A stretch of DNA of 64,000 bases from Acidovorax carolinensis (GCF_002157145.1 NZ_CP021361.1:3624501-3688500); one strand, 5' to 3'. Counted from the first letter of the stretch, positions 45,063-54,377 are shown. Made by a program: numbers and translations. The notes: a model not told the origin generated them from the letters alone.

Positions 45063-46034
45063 TCAGCCCTTGGGAGGCAGGGCAGGCGAGCCTTGGCTCG
45101 ACGCCCGCAGCGACAGCACGATGGAACCGGCAATCAGCGTGGCCGTGACCAGCAGCGCGTAGCCGATCGGAATCTTCACCAGGTCAATCAGCAGCATCTT
45201 GCCGCCGATGAACACCAGCACCAGCGCCAGGCCGTAAGCCAGCAGGTGGAAGCGGTTGGCCAGGTCGGCCAGCAAAAAGTACAGCGCGCGCAGGCCCAGG
45301 ATGGCGAAGATGTTGGCCGTGAGCACGATGAACGGGTCGCTGGTGATGGCAAAAATCGCCGGAATGCTGTCCACCGCAAAGATGATGTCGGTGGTGCCGA
45401 TCAGCACCAGCACCACGAACAGCGGGGTGTAGTGCTTGATGCCGCCGATCATGGTGCTGAGTTTTTCGCCGTCAAACCGGTCGGTGATGCGCATGCGCTT
45501 TTTCAGCAGCGTGAGCACCGGGTTGGTGGCGATGTCGGGTTCCTGCCCGGCGGCAAACCACATCTTCGCGCCGGTAAACACCAGAAACGCGCCAAACACA
45601 TACAGCAGCCAGTGGAAGGTGGCAAGCAGCCAGGCGCCCACCAGAATCAGCAGGGTGCGCAGCACGATGGCGCCGATGATGCCGATGATGAGCGCGCGCT
45701 TTTGATACTGCGGCGGCACGGCAAAGTAGCTGAACAGCATCAAAAAGACAAAGATGTTGTCGATCGACAGGCTCTTTTCGACCAGATAGCCGGTGATGAA
45801 CTGCATCGACACCGTGTTGGCCACCTCGCGGCCCTGGCTGCCATCGAGGTACCACCACAAAATGGCCACAAACACAAAGGCCAGTGAGAACCACAGCAGG
45901 CTCCAGCGCACGGCCTCTTTCATCGTGACCCTGTGCGCGCCCTGGCGCTCCATCACCAGCAGGTCGATGGCAATCGCCACCACCACAAAGACCGCAAAGC
46001 CCGCCCACATCCACCAGGTGCCTATCGTTTCCAT
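45063..46034 (-). CDS. TerC-family integral membrane protein
   Basis: 323 residues with about eight to nine membrane helices. TerC signatures: VEKSLSIDNIFVFLMLFSYF (acidic, metal-coordinating helix), GTTDIIFAVDSIPAIFAITSDPFIVLTANIFAILGLRALYF and IGGKMLLIDLVKIP. The Alx/TerC family exports manganese or related metals across the inner membrane. Divergent from an NhaR-like regulator and followed by the DUF2062 gene. A G/C-rich hairpin lies in its leader. Confidence 0.93.
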   Translation of the reverse strand: METIGTWWMWAGFAVFVVVAIAIDLLVMERQGAHRVTMKEAVRWSLLWFSLAFVFVAILWWYLDGSQGREVANTVSMQFITGYLVEKSLSIDNIFVFLMLFSYFAVPPQYQKRALIIGIIGAIVLRTLLILVGAWLLATFHWLLYVFGAFLVFTGAKMWFAAGQEPDIATNPVLTLLKKRMRITDRFDGEKLSTMIGGIKHYTPLFVVLVLIGTTDIIFAVDSIPAIFAITSDPFIVLTANIFAILGLRALYFLLADLANRFHLLAYGLALVLVFIGGKMLLIDLVKIPIGYALLVTATLIAGSIVLSLRASSQGSPALPPKG

Positions 46035-46062
46035 GGTTTTTCTCCAAAAGGGGATTCATCCT

Positions 46063-46081
46063 GCCGGGCACTTCACCCGGC
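46063..46081 (-). other. Leader hairpin upstream of terC
   Basis: GCCGGG-TGAAGTG-CCCGGC on the minus strand, about 30 bp before the terC ATG. No T-tract follows, so it is more likely an mRNA structure than a terminator. I do not see the conserved core of the yybP-ykoY manganese riboswitch. Confidence 0.4.
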
Positions 46082-46188
46082 CAAAGACCTGCACTGTAGG
46101 GGTGGCATGGCTCCTTAAAAACCTGTGATATTGGTAGCATGGGTTCGGTTTTTACGCACCAAACCGGTTTCCCCCTCGAAAGACTCCC

Positions 46189-47094
46189 ATGAGCCAGAGC
46201 TTCAACTACCGCCATCTTTTCTACTTCTGGGTGGTGGCCAAGGAAGGCGGCATTGCCCGCGCCGCCGAGCGGCTGGACATGGCCGTGCAGACCATCAGCG
46301 CCCAGGTGCGCGAGCTGGAAAAGTCGCTGGGCGTAAGCCTGCTGCGCAGCGAGGGCCGCAACCTGGTGCTGACCGACGCCGGTGTGGCCGCGCTGCACGA
46401 GGCCGACCACATCTTTGCCCTGGGCGAGCTGCTGCCCCAGCGCGTGCGCGAAGCCGCCAGCGGCCCCACGCTGCGGCTGAACCTGGGCATCTCCGACGGC
46501 ATTGCCAAGCTGGCCGTGCACCGGCTGCTCAAGCCCGTGCTGGACGAGCCCCACCTGCGGCTGCTGTGCCACGAGGGCGAGTTTCAGCCCCTGCTGGGCG
46601 AGCTGGCGCTGCACAAGCTCGACGCGGTGCTGGCCGACCGCGCGGCGCCGCCCAACCCCACCCTGCGCACCACCAGCCAGCTGCTGGGCAGCAGCGCCAT
46701 CGCCTGGTATGCCCCGCCGCTGTGGGCCGAGGCGACAGCCAACGGCTTTCCGCACAGCCTGGCCGTGGTTCCCGTGCTGCTGCCCACCGACCACGCCGCC
46801 ATGCGCGCGCGCATCGACCACTGGCTGGAGCGCGAGCGCATCCGCCCGCGCATTGCCGGCGAGTTTGAAGACAGCGCCCTCTTGAGCACCTTTGCCGCCA
46901 CCGGCATGGGCGTGATGCCCGCGCCCGTGTCGCTGGGCGAACACCTGGCGCAAACGCATGGCCTGGTGCAGGTGGGCAGCACGCCCGATGTGCAGGAGCA
47001 GTTCCACCTGATCTACAGCGCGCGCAAGGTGATGCACCCACTGCTGCCGCGGCTGCTGGCGTCGGGGCAGAGTGGCACGCTACTGAATCAATAG
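46189..47094 (+). CDS. nhaR: LysR-family transcriptional regulator, NhaR-like
   Basis: 301 residues. It opens with FNYRHLFYFWVVAKEGGIARAAERLDMAVQTISAQVRELE, read as the NhaR-type winged helix (HLFYFWVVAKEGG is diagnostic). The LysR effector domain includes LRLNLGISDGIAKLAVHRLL and LLSTFAATGMGVMPAPVSL. NhaR controls sodium/proton or cation-stress genes; here the divergent terC is the obvious target. The final codons NQ and the TAG stop overlap a family A repeat. Confidence 0.88.
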   Translation: MSQSFNYRHLFYFWVVAKEGGIARAAERLDMAVQTISAQVRELEKSLGVSLLRSEGRNLVLTDAGVAALHEADHIFALGELLPQRVREAASGPTLRLNLGISDGIAKLAVHRLLKPVLDEPHLRLLCHEGEFQPLLGELALHKLDAVLADRAAPPNPTLRTTSQLLGSSAIAWYAPPLWAEATANGFPHSLAVVPVLLPTDHAAMRARIDHWLERERIRPRIAGEFEDSALLSTFAATGMGVMPAPVSLGEHLAQTHGLVQVGSTPDVQEQFHLIYSARKVMHPLLPRLLASGQSGTLLNQ

Positions 47095-47132
47095 CTGCCA
47101 GCGTTTATCCATCAAGCGCCAGCGGCCAAAAA
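47089..47132 (+). repeat. Palindromic repeat family A, copy 9 (provides the nhaR-like stop)
   Basis: CAATAGCTGCCAGCGTTTAT, CCATCAAGCGCCAGCGGCC, AAAAA. The TAG of ATAGCTG at 47092-47094 is the regulator's stop codon. Confidence 0.8.
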
Positions 47133-47324
47133 CACCTTCAGTGATGCCACCGCACGCCCGCGCGCCCCGGCCATCCCGTCCATCACCACTCGCAAGCACA
47201 TCCACCCGAAGCAGCGCAAACCGGGCATCGCGGCTATCCTCGCAGCACGTCGCCGGCATGACCGGCAGCACGCTCGACTGCCGGCTCCACCCGAACCTTC
47301 ATCGACCCCTTCCAACCAGCGCTC

Positions 47325-48904
47325 ATGTCGTCGCCCTCAACCTCTTTGTGGAGCCCCCTGCGCCAGACCGCGTTCCGGGGCCTGTGGATCTGCGGCGGCG
47401 TGTTCTTTGTCGGCAACGGCATGCAGACCATGGCGGCGGCCTGGCTCATGGTGGAGCTCACGGGCTCGTCGTTTCTGGCGGCGCTGGTGCAAACGGCCGT
47501 ATTCATGCCGATGTTTTTGCTCGCGCTGCCCGCCGGCGTGCTGGCCGACACCACCGACCGCCGGCGCCTGATTTCGGGTGCGCTGCTGGCCCAGACTGGT
47601 GCCTGCGCGCTGCTGGCGCTGCTGGCGCTGCGGGGCTGGAGCGGCCCGGCCTCGGTACTTTTCCTCGTTTTTGTGTGCGGCTGCTGCACGGCCATGCTCA
47701 CCCCCGCCTGGAATTCGTCGGTGATCGACCCGGTGCCGCGCGACGAGTGGCCGCAGGCCATCACCGCCGTCAGCATTGCCTACAACGCCGCGCGCGCCGT
47801 GGGGCCCACGCTGGCGGGGCTGCTGTTTGCGCTGCTGGGGGCCGGCTGGGTATTTGCCGTCACGGTGGCTACCACGCTGGTGATGTGGGAGTCCATTCGC
47901 CGCTGGCCGCCCAAAGCGCACCCGCCATCCAAACTGCCCGCCGAACGCCTGTGGGGCGGCACGCTCAGTGGGCTGCGGTTTGCCTGGCATTCGCGCATGA
48001 TCCTGGCGCAACTGGTGCGCGTGACCGCCTTTGGCGCAGCGGGCTCGGCCCTGTGGGCGTTGCTGCCGGTGATTGCCCAGCGCCTGGGCACGGGCGCGCA
48101 GGGCTTTGGCCTGCTGATGGGCTGCCTGGGCACGGGCGCGGTGCTGGTGGCCTGGTGCTGGGACGGCTGCGCGCGCGCTTCGGGCTGGAGGTCATTGTGG
48201 GCACCGCGGGCGGGGTGTTTGCCGCCGCCATGCTGGTGTCCGCGCTCACGCAGCGGGCCTGGTTCGTCTATTTGTGGCTGCTGCTGGCGGGCGCGGCGTG
48301 GATGTCGGCCATGTCCACCTTCAACACCGCCACCCAGGCCAGCGCGCCGCAGTGGGTACGCTCGCGCGCCGTGGCCATGCACATGGTGGCGGCGCTGGGC
48401 GCATTTGCCATGGGCTCGGCGTTCTGGGGCGCCTCGTCCGACCTGATCGGCCTCACGCCCACGCTGTGCGTGGCGGCTGCGTGCATGGTGGCCAGCCTGC
48501 TGCTGGCCAAGCCCATGCCGCTGCGCATGGGCGCCCTGCACGAGGTGACCCAGGCCACCCCCTGGGACGAACTTTTCATCGAAGCCGAGCCCCTGCCCGA
48601 GGCCGGCCCCGTGGCCGTGGAGGTGGGTTACCGCATTGCGCCGGGCACCGACGCCGCGTTTCTGGACACCATCAGCCGCATGAAGGCCCCGCGCCGGCGC
48701 GACGGCGCCACCTTCTGGCGCGTCTACAAAGACCTGGGCGAGCCCTCCCGCTATGTCGAGCGCTTCATCGTCGAATCCTGGGCGGGCTACCTGCACCAGC
48801 GCGCCCGCGCCACCCTGGCCGACCAGGCGCTGGAGACCGAGGTGCGCGCCTTCCTGGCGCCCGGCGAGACGGCGCGCATGTCGCACTACATCGCCGAACG
48901 CTGA
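47325..48904 (+). CDS. MFS transporter (MFS_3 type) with C-terminal soluble domain, one apparent frameshift
   Basis: About 526 residues after correction. Starts at ATG 47325 ([21 protein letters not shown]). Twelve helices in the first 410 residues ([40 protein letters not shown] as the loop 2-3 motif). The last about 110 residues ([48 protein letters not shown]) resemble an antibiotic-biosynthesis-monooxygenase-like ferredoxin fold, as in many MFS_3 proteins. The frame breaks near 48167 and is restored by one C (GGC-TGC to GGC-CTGC). Inner-membrane exporter, substrate unknown. Confidence 0.88.
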
Positions 48905-48948
48905 CAGCGCGCAAGCCCGTGGCGCCCGGCCCTGAGACAATCAGGGGC

Positions 48949-50067
48949 ATGAGCACCACCTTCGCCCCCCTGCAAAACGACACCTTCCTGCGCGCCTGCC
49001 GCCGCCAAGCCACCGATTACACCCCCCTGTGGCTGATGCGCCAGGCGGGCCGCTACTTGCCCGAATACAAGGCCACGCGCGCCCAGGCTGGCAGCTTCAT
49101 GGGCCTGGCCACCAATGTGGACTTCGCCACCGAGGTCACGCTGCAGCCGCTGGAGCGCTTCCCGCTCGACGCCGCCATTTTGTTCAGCGACATCCTCACC
49201 GTGCCCGACGCCATGGGCCTGGGCCTGACCTTTGCCGAAGGCGAGGGCCCGCGCTTTGCCAAGGTGGTGCGCGACGAGGCCGCTGTGGAACAACTCGCCG
49301 TGCCCGACATGGACAAGCTGCGCTACGTGTTCGACGCCGTCACCAGCATCCGCAAGGCGCTCAATGGCCGCGTGCCGCTGATCGGCTTTTCGGGCAGCCC
49401 CTGGACCCTGGCCTGCTACATGGTCGAGGGCAAGGGCAGTGACGACTATCGCCTGGTCAAGACCCTGATGTACAGCCGCCCCGACCTGATGCACCGCATC
49501 CTGGCCATCAATGCCGACAGCGTGGCGCAATACCTCAACGCCCAGATCGACGCGGGCGCCCAGGCCGTGATGATTTTTGACAGCTGGGGCGGCGTGCTGG
49601 CCGATGGCGCCTTCCAGGAGTTCAGCCTGGCTTACACCAAGCGCGTGCTGGCGCAACTCAAGCGCACCGGAACCGACGGCCAGGACGTGCCGCGCATCGT
49701 CTTCACCAAGGGCGGCGGCATCTGGCTCGACGACATGAAAGACATCGACTGCGAAGTGCTAGGCCTGGACTGGACGGCCAACCTGGGCAAGGCGCGCGCC
49801 ATCGTCGGTGGCCAGGTGGGCGGCCCCGGCAAGGCGCTGCAGGGCAACATCGACCCCAACGTGCTGTTTGCCCCGCCCGCGCAGATCGTCACCCAGGTGC
49901 ACAAGGTGCTCGACAGCTTTGGCCAGCCGCACACCGACAAGACCACCCCCGGCCCCACGCACATCTTCAACCTGGGCCACGGCATCAGCCAGTTCACCCC
50001 GCCCGAGCATGTGGCGGCACTGGTCGAGGCGGTGCACGGCTACTCTCGCGCGCAGCGCCAGCGCTGA
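48949..50067 (+). CDS. hemE: Uroporphyrinogen decarboxylase
   Basis: 372 residues from the ATG at 48949. Highly conserved motifs are intact: [16 protein letters not shown] near the N-terminus (substrate-binding arginine), [41 protein letters not shown] and FNLGHGI near the C-terminus. It decarboxylates uroporphyrinogen III to coproporphyrinogen III in heme biosynthesis. Single gene, followed by a long AT-richer gap with DnaA boxes and then priA. Confidence 0.97.
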   Translation: MSTTFAPLQNDTFLRACRRQATDYTPLWLMRQAGRYLPEYKATRAQAGSFMGLATNVDFATEVTLQPLERFPLDAAILFSDILTVPDAMGLGLTFAEGEGPRFAKVVRDEAAVEQLAVPDMDKLRYVFDAVTSIRKALNGRVPLIGFSGSPWTLACYMVEGKGSDDYRLVKTLMYSRPDLMHRILAINADSVAQYLNAQIDAGAQAVMIFDSWGGVLADGAFQEFSLAYTKRVLAQLKRTGTDGQDVPRIVFTKGGGIWLDDMKDIDCEVLGLDWTANLGKARAIVGGQVGGPGKALQGNIDPNVLFAPPAQIVTQVHKVLDSFGQPHTDKTTPGPTHIFNLGHGISQFTPPEHVAALVEAVHGYSRAQRQR

Positions 50068-50116
50068 ACGAACGGGGCCGCCGCCCATGCACCACGCGGT
50101 GGCATCCCCACCACGG

Positions 50117-50125
50117 TTATGCACA
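50117..50125 (+). promoter_or_regulatory. DnaA box (TTATGCACA)
   Basis: Perfect match to TTATNCACA, 50 bp after the hemE stop. Confidence 0.6.
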
Positions 50126-50313
50126 AAATGGGGCAGTGCCAGTCGCCCCGCTGCGGCGCATGCACAACGTTCCAATGATCTGCATCATTTCAATAAAAAA
50201 GCGCTAAGTGGTTGATTTTCAATGGATTAATCACAATGCCTTTTTTGTAAGCAACCCAACGGGAGCGCGTCATTTCAAGGACTTGCAAGCCAAATCCCGA
50301 GATATCAACAAAG

Positions 50314-50322
50314 TTATCCACA
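50314..50322 (+). promoter_or_regulatory. DnaA box (TTATCCACA)
   Basis: Perfect R1-type box in the first copy of the 20-bp direct repeat. Confidence 0.65.
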
Positions 50323-50460
50323 GAAATTCTGGATTTCATGCAAATTTCCCATGAAATCAATCACTTGCAGGCCAAAGTGAAGAAATTTTTGAGGAACAGC
50401 ATCTGTGGCTAGCATAAATTGGGGGCATTTTCCCCTCTTGACGAACCCTGGCTGTACGAC

Positions 50461-50469
50461 TTATGCACA
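50461..50469 (+). promoter_or_regulatory. DnaA box (TTATGCACA)
   Basis: Perfect match, 72 bp upstream of the AT-rich stretch. Confidence 0.6.
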
Positions 50470-50648
50470 CAAATCGTGGTGCGGCGCAGCAAATAACCGG
50501 ACGACCGTGCTAACACAAAATTTCCCCATGAAATCCTTCAGATGATTGATTTATAAGGTTTTTTTGTTCATGCCCTTTTTCCGTGCAATCTGTTGCAGCC
50601 CAGTGTTCATGCGGCCTGGCAGGGCATCCTGACAGGATGTCAACAAAG

Positions 50649-50657
50649 TTATCCACA
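50649..50657 (+). promoter_or_regulatory. DnaA box (TTATCCACA)
   Basis: Perfect R1-type box in the second copy of the direct repeat, 82 bp before the priA ATG. Confidence 0.65.
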
Positions 50658-50739
50658 GAAAACAGGAATTACCTGCCGGCACCAGCCAAATCAAGCACTT
50701 AGCCGCCACAACCCCACATCACTTCAAGATGCGCCCCTA

Positions 50740-52874
50740 ATGTCCGCCCGCCCCTCCATCGTCCATGTGGCCCTGCAGACCCCCTCGCACAGCGGCGTGG
50801 GTGACCTGCTGAGCTACGCCAGTGAGCGCCCGCTTGCGCCCGGCACGCTGGTGCGCGTGCCACTGGGCGCGCGCGAGGTGCTGGGCGTGGTGTGGGATGC
50901 CGACGAGGCCACGGGCGAGCTGCCCGAGGGCGCCACGATGCGCGCCATTGCCGGGGTGCTCGATGGCGTGGCGCCGCTCGATCTGCCCTGGCGCCGCCTG
51001 GTGGCGTTTGCGGCACGCTATTACCAGCGCGCCCTCGGCGAAGTCGCCCTGGCCGCCCTGCCCCCGCAACTACGCGACCTGAAACCCGAGCAGCTGGCGC
51101 GCCGCCTGCGCCGCCCGGCCACGGCGGTGGGCGACAACTCAAACGCTATACAAAACATAGCGCTTACCGCAGAGCAGGAAAGCGCCAGGGCCCGAATTGC
51201 TGCGGGAAAAGGCCCGTTCCTGCTGTTTGGTAGCACCGGCAGCGGCAAGACCGAGGTGTACCTGCGCTGCGTGCAAGAGATCCTGGAGGCCGACAAGGGC
51301 GATGGATTTCCGGCCCAGGCGCTGGTGATGGTGCCCGAGATCAACCTCACGCCCCAGCTCGAAGAGCGCTTTGTGGGCCGCTTTGCCCCGCGTTTTGGCC
51401 CCGGCGCCGTGGTGTCGCTGCACAGCGGCATGACCAACCCGCAGCGCCTCAAGAGCTGGCTGGCCGCCCACTGCGGCAGCGCGCGCATCGTGCTGGGAAC
51501 GCGCATGGCGGTGTTTGCCAGCCTGCCGGGGCTGCAACTCATCGTGGTCGATGAGGAGCATGACCCCAGCTACAAGCAGCAGGAAGGCGCCCGCTACTCG
51601 GCGCGCGACCTGGCCATCTGGCGCGGGCGCGAGCAAGGCGCCAAGGTGCTGCTGGGATCGGCCACGCCCTCGCTGGAAAGCTGGCACGCCAGCCGCCCCC
51701 CACACCCGAAGACCCTGAAGGCGGCCGCTACCTGCGGCTGCACATGCCCAGCCGCATTGGCGCGGGCGCGCTGGCCCGCGTGCGGCGGGTAGACATGAAC
51801 CAGCAGCCCCGGCGCACCGTGTTCAGCGCCCCGCTGCTGCAGGCCATCACCGAGCGCGTGGCGCGCGGCGAGCAAAGCATGATTTTGCTGAACCGCCGCG
51901 GCTACGCCCCCGTGCTGCACTGCGTGGACTGCGGCTGGAAAAGCGACTGCCCGCACTGCAGCGCGCACCAGGTCTTCCACAAGACCGACCGAACGCTGCG
52001 CTGCCACCACTGCGGGTTCGCGGTGCGCGTGCCCTACCACTGCCCCAGCTGCGGCAGCCCCGACATCCAGCCCATGGGCCGGGGCACCGAGCAGCTCGAA
52101 GAACAACTGGGCGCCCTGCTGCGCAACGTGCAGCGCCCCGACGGCGACCCCGCCCGCATCGCACGCATCGACGCCGACACCACCAAGGCCAAGGGCGCGC
52201 TGGAGGAGCAACTGGCACAGGTGCACTCGGGCGAGGTGGATGTGCTGGTGGGCACGCAAATGATTGCCAAGGGCCATGACTTTCGCCGCATTACGCTGGT
52301 GGCCGCCGTGCAGCCCGACGGCGCCCTGTTCAGCAGCGACTTTCGCGCGCCCGAGCGGCTGTTTGCGCTGCTCATGCAGGCGGCCGGCCGCGCGGGCCGC
52401 GACGCCGCCTACATGGCCGCGCAGGGCACGCAATGCGAGATGTGGGTGCAGAGCTTTCACCCCCAGCACGCCGTGTTCGAGGCCCTGCGCACGCACAACT
52501 ACGAGGCTTTTGCCGCCCAGCAACTCAAGGAGCGCGAAGAGGCCGCCATGCCACCCTTCTCATACCAGGCCCTGGTGCGGGCCGACGCGCGCACGCAGGA
52601 GGTGGCGCAGGGTTTTCTGAGTGCCGCCACCGCCGCGGCCCATGCAGCCGGCCTGCCGGGGATTGACCTGGTAACCCTGTTTCCCCCCGTGCCGCTCACC
52701 ATCCAGCGCGTGGCCAATGTGGAGCGCGCCCAGATGCTCATGGAAAGCCCCAGCCGCGCCGCACTGCAGCGCTTTCTGGCCGCGTGGCAGCCGGTGCTGC
52801 AAACCACCCGCAGCCAGCCCGAGCACAAGGGCTTGATTCGCTGGCTGGTGGATGTGGATCCGCTGGCGATTTGA
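50740..52874 (+). CDS. priA: Primosomal protein N' (replication restart helicase PriA), one apparent frameshift
   Basis: 711 residues after correction, from ATG 50740 (MSARPSIVHVALQTP). Walker A FGSTGSGKTEV (about residue 164), DEEHD box, GSATPSLESW, paired zinc cysteines (CVDCGWKSDCPHC, CHHCGF, CPSCGS), GRGTEQLEEQL and QAAGRAGRD are all present. The frame is lost at the six-C run 51696-51701 and resumes one base later; adding one C gives an intact protein. PriA reloads the replisome at stalled forks and is normally needed for healthy growth, so sequence error is likely. The linker before the helicase core contains a degenerate family A repeat. Confidence 0.93.
51151..51197 (+). repeat. Palindromic repeat family A, copy 10 (degenerate, inside priA)
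   Basis: AAAACATAGCGCTTACCGCA, then GAGCAGG and AAAGCGCCAGGGCCCGAATT. The right arm fits the consensus well, the left arm is shortened. Translated as IALTAEQESARARI, overlapping the conserved LT...Q start of the helicase domain, so its repeat origin is less certain. Confidence 0.4.
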
Positions 52875-52898
52875 GGTCGCTTGAGGTGGCTTGAGGGG

Positions 52899-52950
52899 TT
52901 TTAGGGCCCCAGCGCTTGCGAATCAAGCGCCTAAAGCTATCAGAAATGAA
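52899..52950 (-). repeat. Palindromic repeat family A, copy 11 (intergenic, reverse)
   Basis: On the minus strand TTTCTGATAGCTTTAGGCGC, TTGATTCGC, AAGCGCTGGGGCCCTAAAA. Lies between the priA stop and the convergent PEP-CTERM gene. Confidence 0.75.
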
Positions 52951-52996
52951 GCACTCCGCAGAGTCGCCGGAGATTGCGCTCTGACCCTATCGTTGC

Positions 52997-53608
52997 TCAG
53001 CGCACATTCGAGCGGCGCGACGCCACGCCCAGACCGACCAGCGCCAGGCCCATCAAGGCCATCGTGCCTGGTTCTGGCACCTGGTTCGCCGACACATTCA
53101 TCACATAGGTGGCGCTGGCGCCAAGCGCGCCGCCGCTCACGGCAAAAGCGTTCCCAAAGCTGCAACTGAAACGGCATACCCCGATGAAGTAGTTACCCGC
53201 AGCCACATTGAAGTTGACAATGGCGGCATCCAAAACAGAACCACCAGAGTCGTAGTTGTCGTCGTCGTTCGCCGCCAACAAAATGCCCGCAGCGTTCCAC
53301 AGGCCAACTTCCATGTCCGTGTTGTCATTGTTGACTCTGTCGAAATCAATCGTGACGGGGCCACCGGATGTGCCAAAGGTGTAGAAGTCATACGCAGTCC
53401 TCAACCCGTTCGGCCGTGTGACCTCGACATGGGGCTGCGTGGTCGAGTTGGTCACGGTAGAAACAAAGTTGGTCGAAAACAGGCTTGCTCCAAGAACTTG
53501 CGCGGTGGCGGCACTGCCAGCGCCGATGGACGCCACAGGCAAGGCATGGGCGGAGAACCCGGCAACACTGATGGCAGCGGCAAGCGCTATTTTGGAGAAG
53601 ATGGTCAT
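52997..53608 (-). CDS. PEP-CTERM sorting domain-containing protein
   Basis: 203 residues from ATG 53608, with AGGAAG upstream. N-terminal signal peptide (SKIALAAAISVAGFSAHA), a secreted beta-rich domain (TIDFDRVNNDNTDMEVGLWN, AAGNYFIGVC), and a C-terminal sorting signal VPEPGTMALMGLALVGLGVASRR: PEP motif, hydrophobic helix, arginine cluster. Such proteins are processed by exosortase (XrtA) and exported with exopolysaccharide. No exosortase gene is in the window, but two XrtA-type glycosyltransferase genes lie just beyond. A candidate sigma-54 promoter lies 82 bp upstream. Confidence 0.92.
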   Translation of the reverse strand: MTIFSKIALAAAISVAGFSAHALPVASIGAGSAATAQVLGASLFSTNFVSTVTNSTTQPHVEVTRPNGLRTAYDFYTFGTSGGPVTIDFDRVNNDNTDMEVGLWNAAGILLAANDDDNYDSGGSVLDAAIVNFNVAAGNYFIGVCRFSCSFGNAFAVSGGALGASATYVMNVSANQVPEPGTMALMGLALVGLGVASRRSNVR

Positions 53609-53690
53609 GGGACTTCCTGTTTCTTCGGGAGGGGTAAATGGAGTCCCGTTGGTTCGTTCAGCACGATTGCCTTGGGTCCGCGACCTCATA

Positions 53691-53706
53691 AGCACATTTC
53701 GCGCCA
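53691..53706 (-). promoter_or_regulatory. Candidate sigma-54 (RpoN) promoter of the PEP-CTERM gene
   Basis: Minus strand TGGCGCGAAATGTGCT against consensus TGGCACGNNNNTTGCW: the essential GG and GC dinucleotides have the exact 10-bp spacing, with two mismatches elsewhere. PEP-CTERM genes in XrtA systems are known to be sigma-54/PrsR regulated. Confidence 0.55.
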
Positions 53707-53731
53707 CAAACGAATTTTTTTGCTAGATTCG

Positions 53732-53754
53732 TTACAAATCAAATACTTACAAAT
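53732..53754 (-). promoter_or_regulatory. Direct repeat upstream of the sigma-54-like promoter (possible activator site)
   Basis: TTACAAAT occurs at 53732-53739 and 53747-53754, 15 bp apart, in an AT-rich stretch. The placement suits an enhancer-binding response regulator, but no binding consensus is confirmed. Confidence 0.3.
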
Positions 53755-53850
53755 GTTGCAGCGTGCGACCTCGATCCAGAAGGGCCGAGAGTGTAAAGCG
53801 GGCCGACACTGCGCCCGGAAGAACGGACCTGCTGTGGGCTGGACATATCG

Positions 53851-54090
53851 GTAAGGGCGCGCAGTCCCCATGTTGACCGCCGATGACGGCCATGGTTGTT
53901 GATCAGGTGCTGGTGGTGACAGGCTGCCAGCGGTGGGGCAGCAGCAGTTCCTGCACGCGGCCGGCCTTGTGCGTGGCAGCCGCGTCAGCACATCCTTGAG
54001 GTAGGCGTGGGGCCATGCCCGTTCATGCGGGTCGACTGGATCGGGCCCATGACGGCAACCGCAAGCGGGCCTGCGCGGAAGTTACCAGCG
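53851..54090 (-). mobile_element. IS66-family remnant (3' end of tnpC and right end)
   Basis: On the minus strand AVMGPIQSTRMNGHGPHAYLKDVL and, one base shifted, THKAGRVQELLLPHRWQP are the conserved C-terminus of IS66 TnpC. The sequence then runs to GTAAGGGCGCGCAGTCCC at 53851, an IS66-like GTAA end. Only about 240 bp survive, and the tnpC frame needs one added base. Non-functional. Confidence 0.75.
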
Positions 54091-54377
54091 AAACTCCGTC
54101 AACCCTGGCACTCTACTTTTGCAGTCGCTATGGCTTGGGCTGTGTGCGACTTGCGTCCACGCCGAATCATTCCCAACTCGCTGATTGGTGGTCAGATTGC
54201 AGCTTTGGATCACCGGGCCGGAAGTCCGTTTTGGGCCGGCACCGGCCTTTCGAGGCATTTCGCCGCATCCGCACGCAGCGGATGGCTTTCCACGGCAGTC
54301 GGGCGGCGCAGCCCGACTGCGCGAACCCAAGCCATTTACCGATGGCCTTTTTTCACAGACCGTCATAGAGTGCAACA
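54091..54377. other. Gap upstream of glycosyltransferase, no gene
   Basis: Short frames here resemble no family. The stretch contains a strong inverted repeat (54295-54320) and may carry the glycosyltransferase promoter. A TGGCAC...TTGCA pair near 54105 has the wrong spacing for sigma-54. Together with the IS66 remnant and the PEP-CTERM leader it makes a 769-bp non-coding interval. Confidence 0.5.
54295..54320. repeat. Perfect 10-bp stem hairpin
   Basis: GCAGTCGGGC-GGCGCA-GCCCGACTGC, 57 bp before the glycosyltransferase start, without a T-tract. Confidence 0.6.

Larger units (their letters stand above)
50068..50739. promoter_or_regulatory. AT-richer 672-bp gap with four perfect DnaA boxes (candidate DnaA-binding or origin-like region)
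   Basis: No credible gene. TTATNCACA boxes, all on the plus strand, occur at 50117, 50314, 50461 and 50649, with weaker ones such as TTAATCACA at 50227. TCAACAAAGTTATCCACAGA is repeated exactly at about 50305 and 50640, and ATTTCCC(C)ATGAAATC recurs near 50344 and 50520. A very AT-rich stretch (50541-50580, with TTTATAAGG and seven Ts) could be an unwinding element. The gap is far lower in GC than the rest of the window. It also holds the priA promoter by position. Confidence 0.6.

Noticed and set aside
46035..46188. Possible yybP-ykoY manganese riboswitch upstream of terC
   Set aside because: Only a simple hairpin is visible; the conserved loop sequences of the riboswitch are not found.
54100..54125. 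TGGCAC...TTGCA resembling a sigma-54 promoter before the first glycosyltransferase
   Set aside because: The GG-GC spacing is 12 instead of 10, which RpoN does not tolerate.
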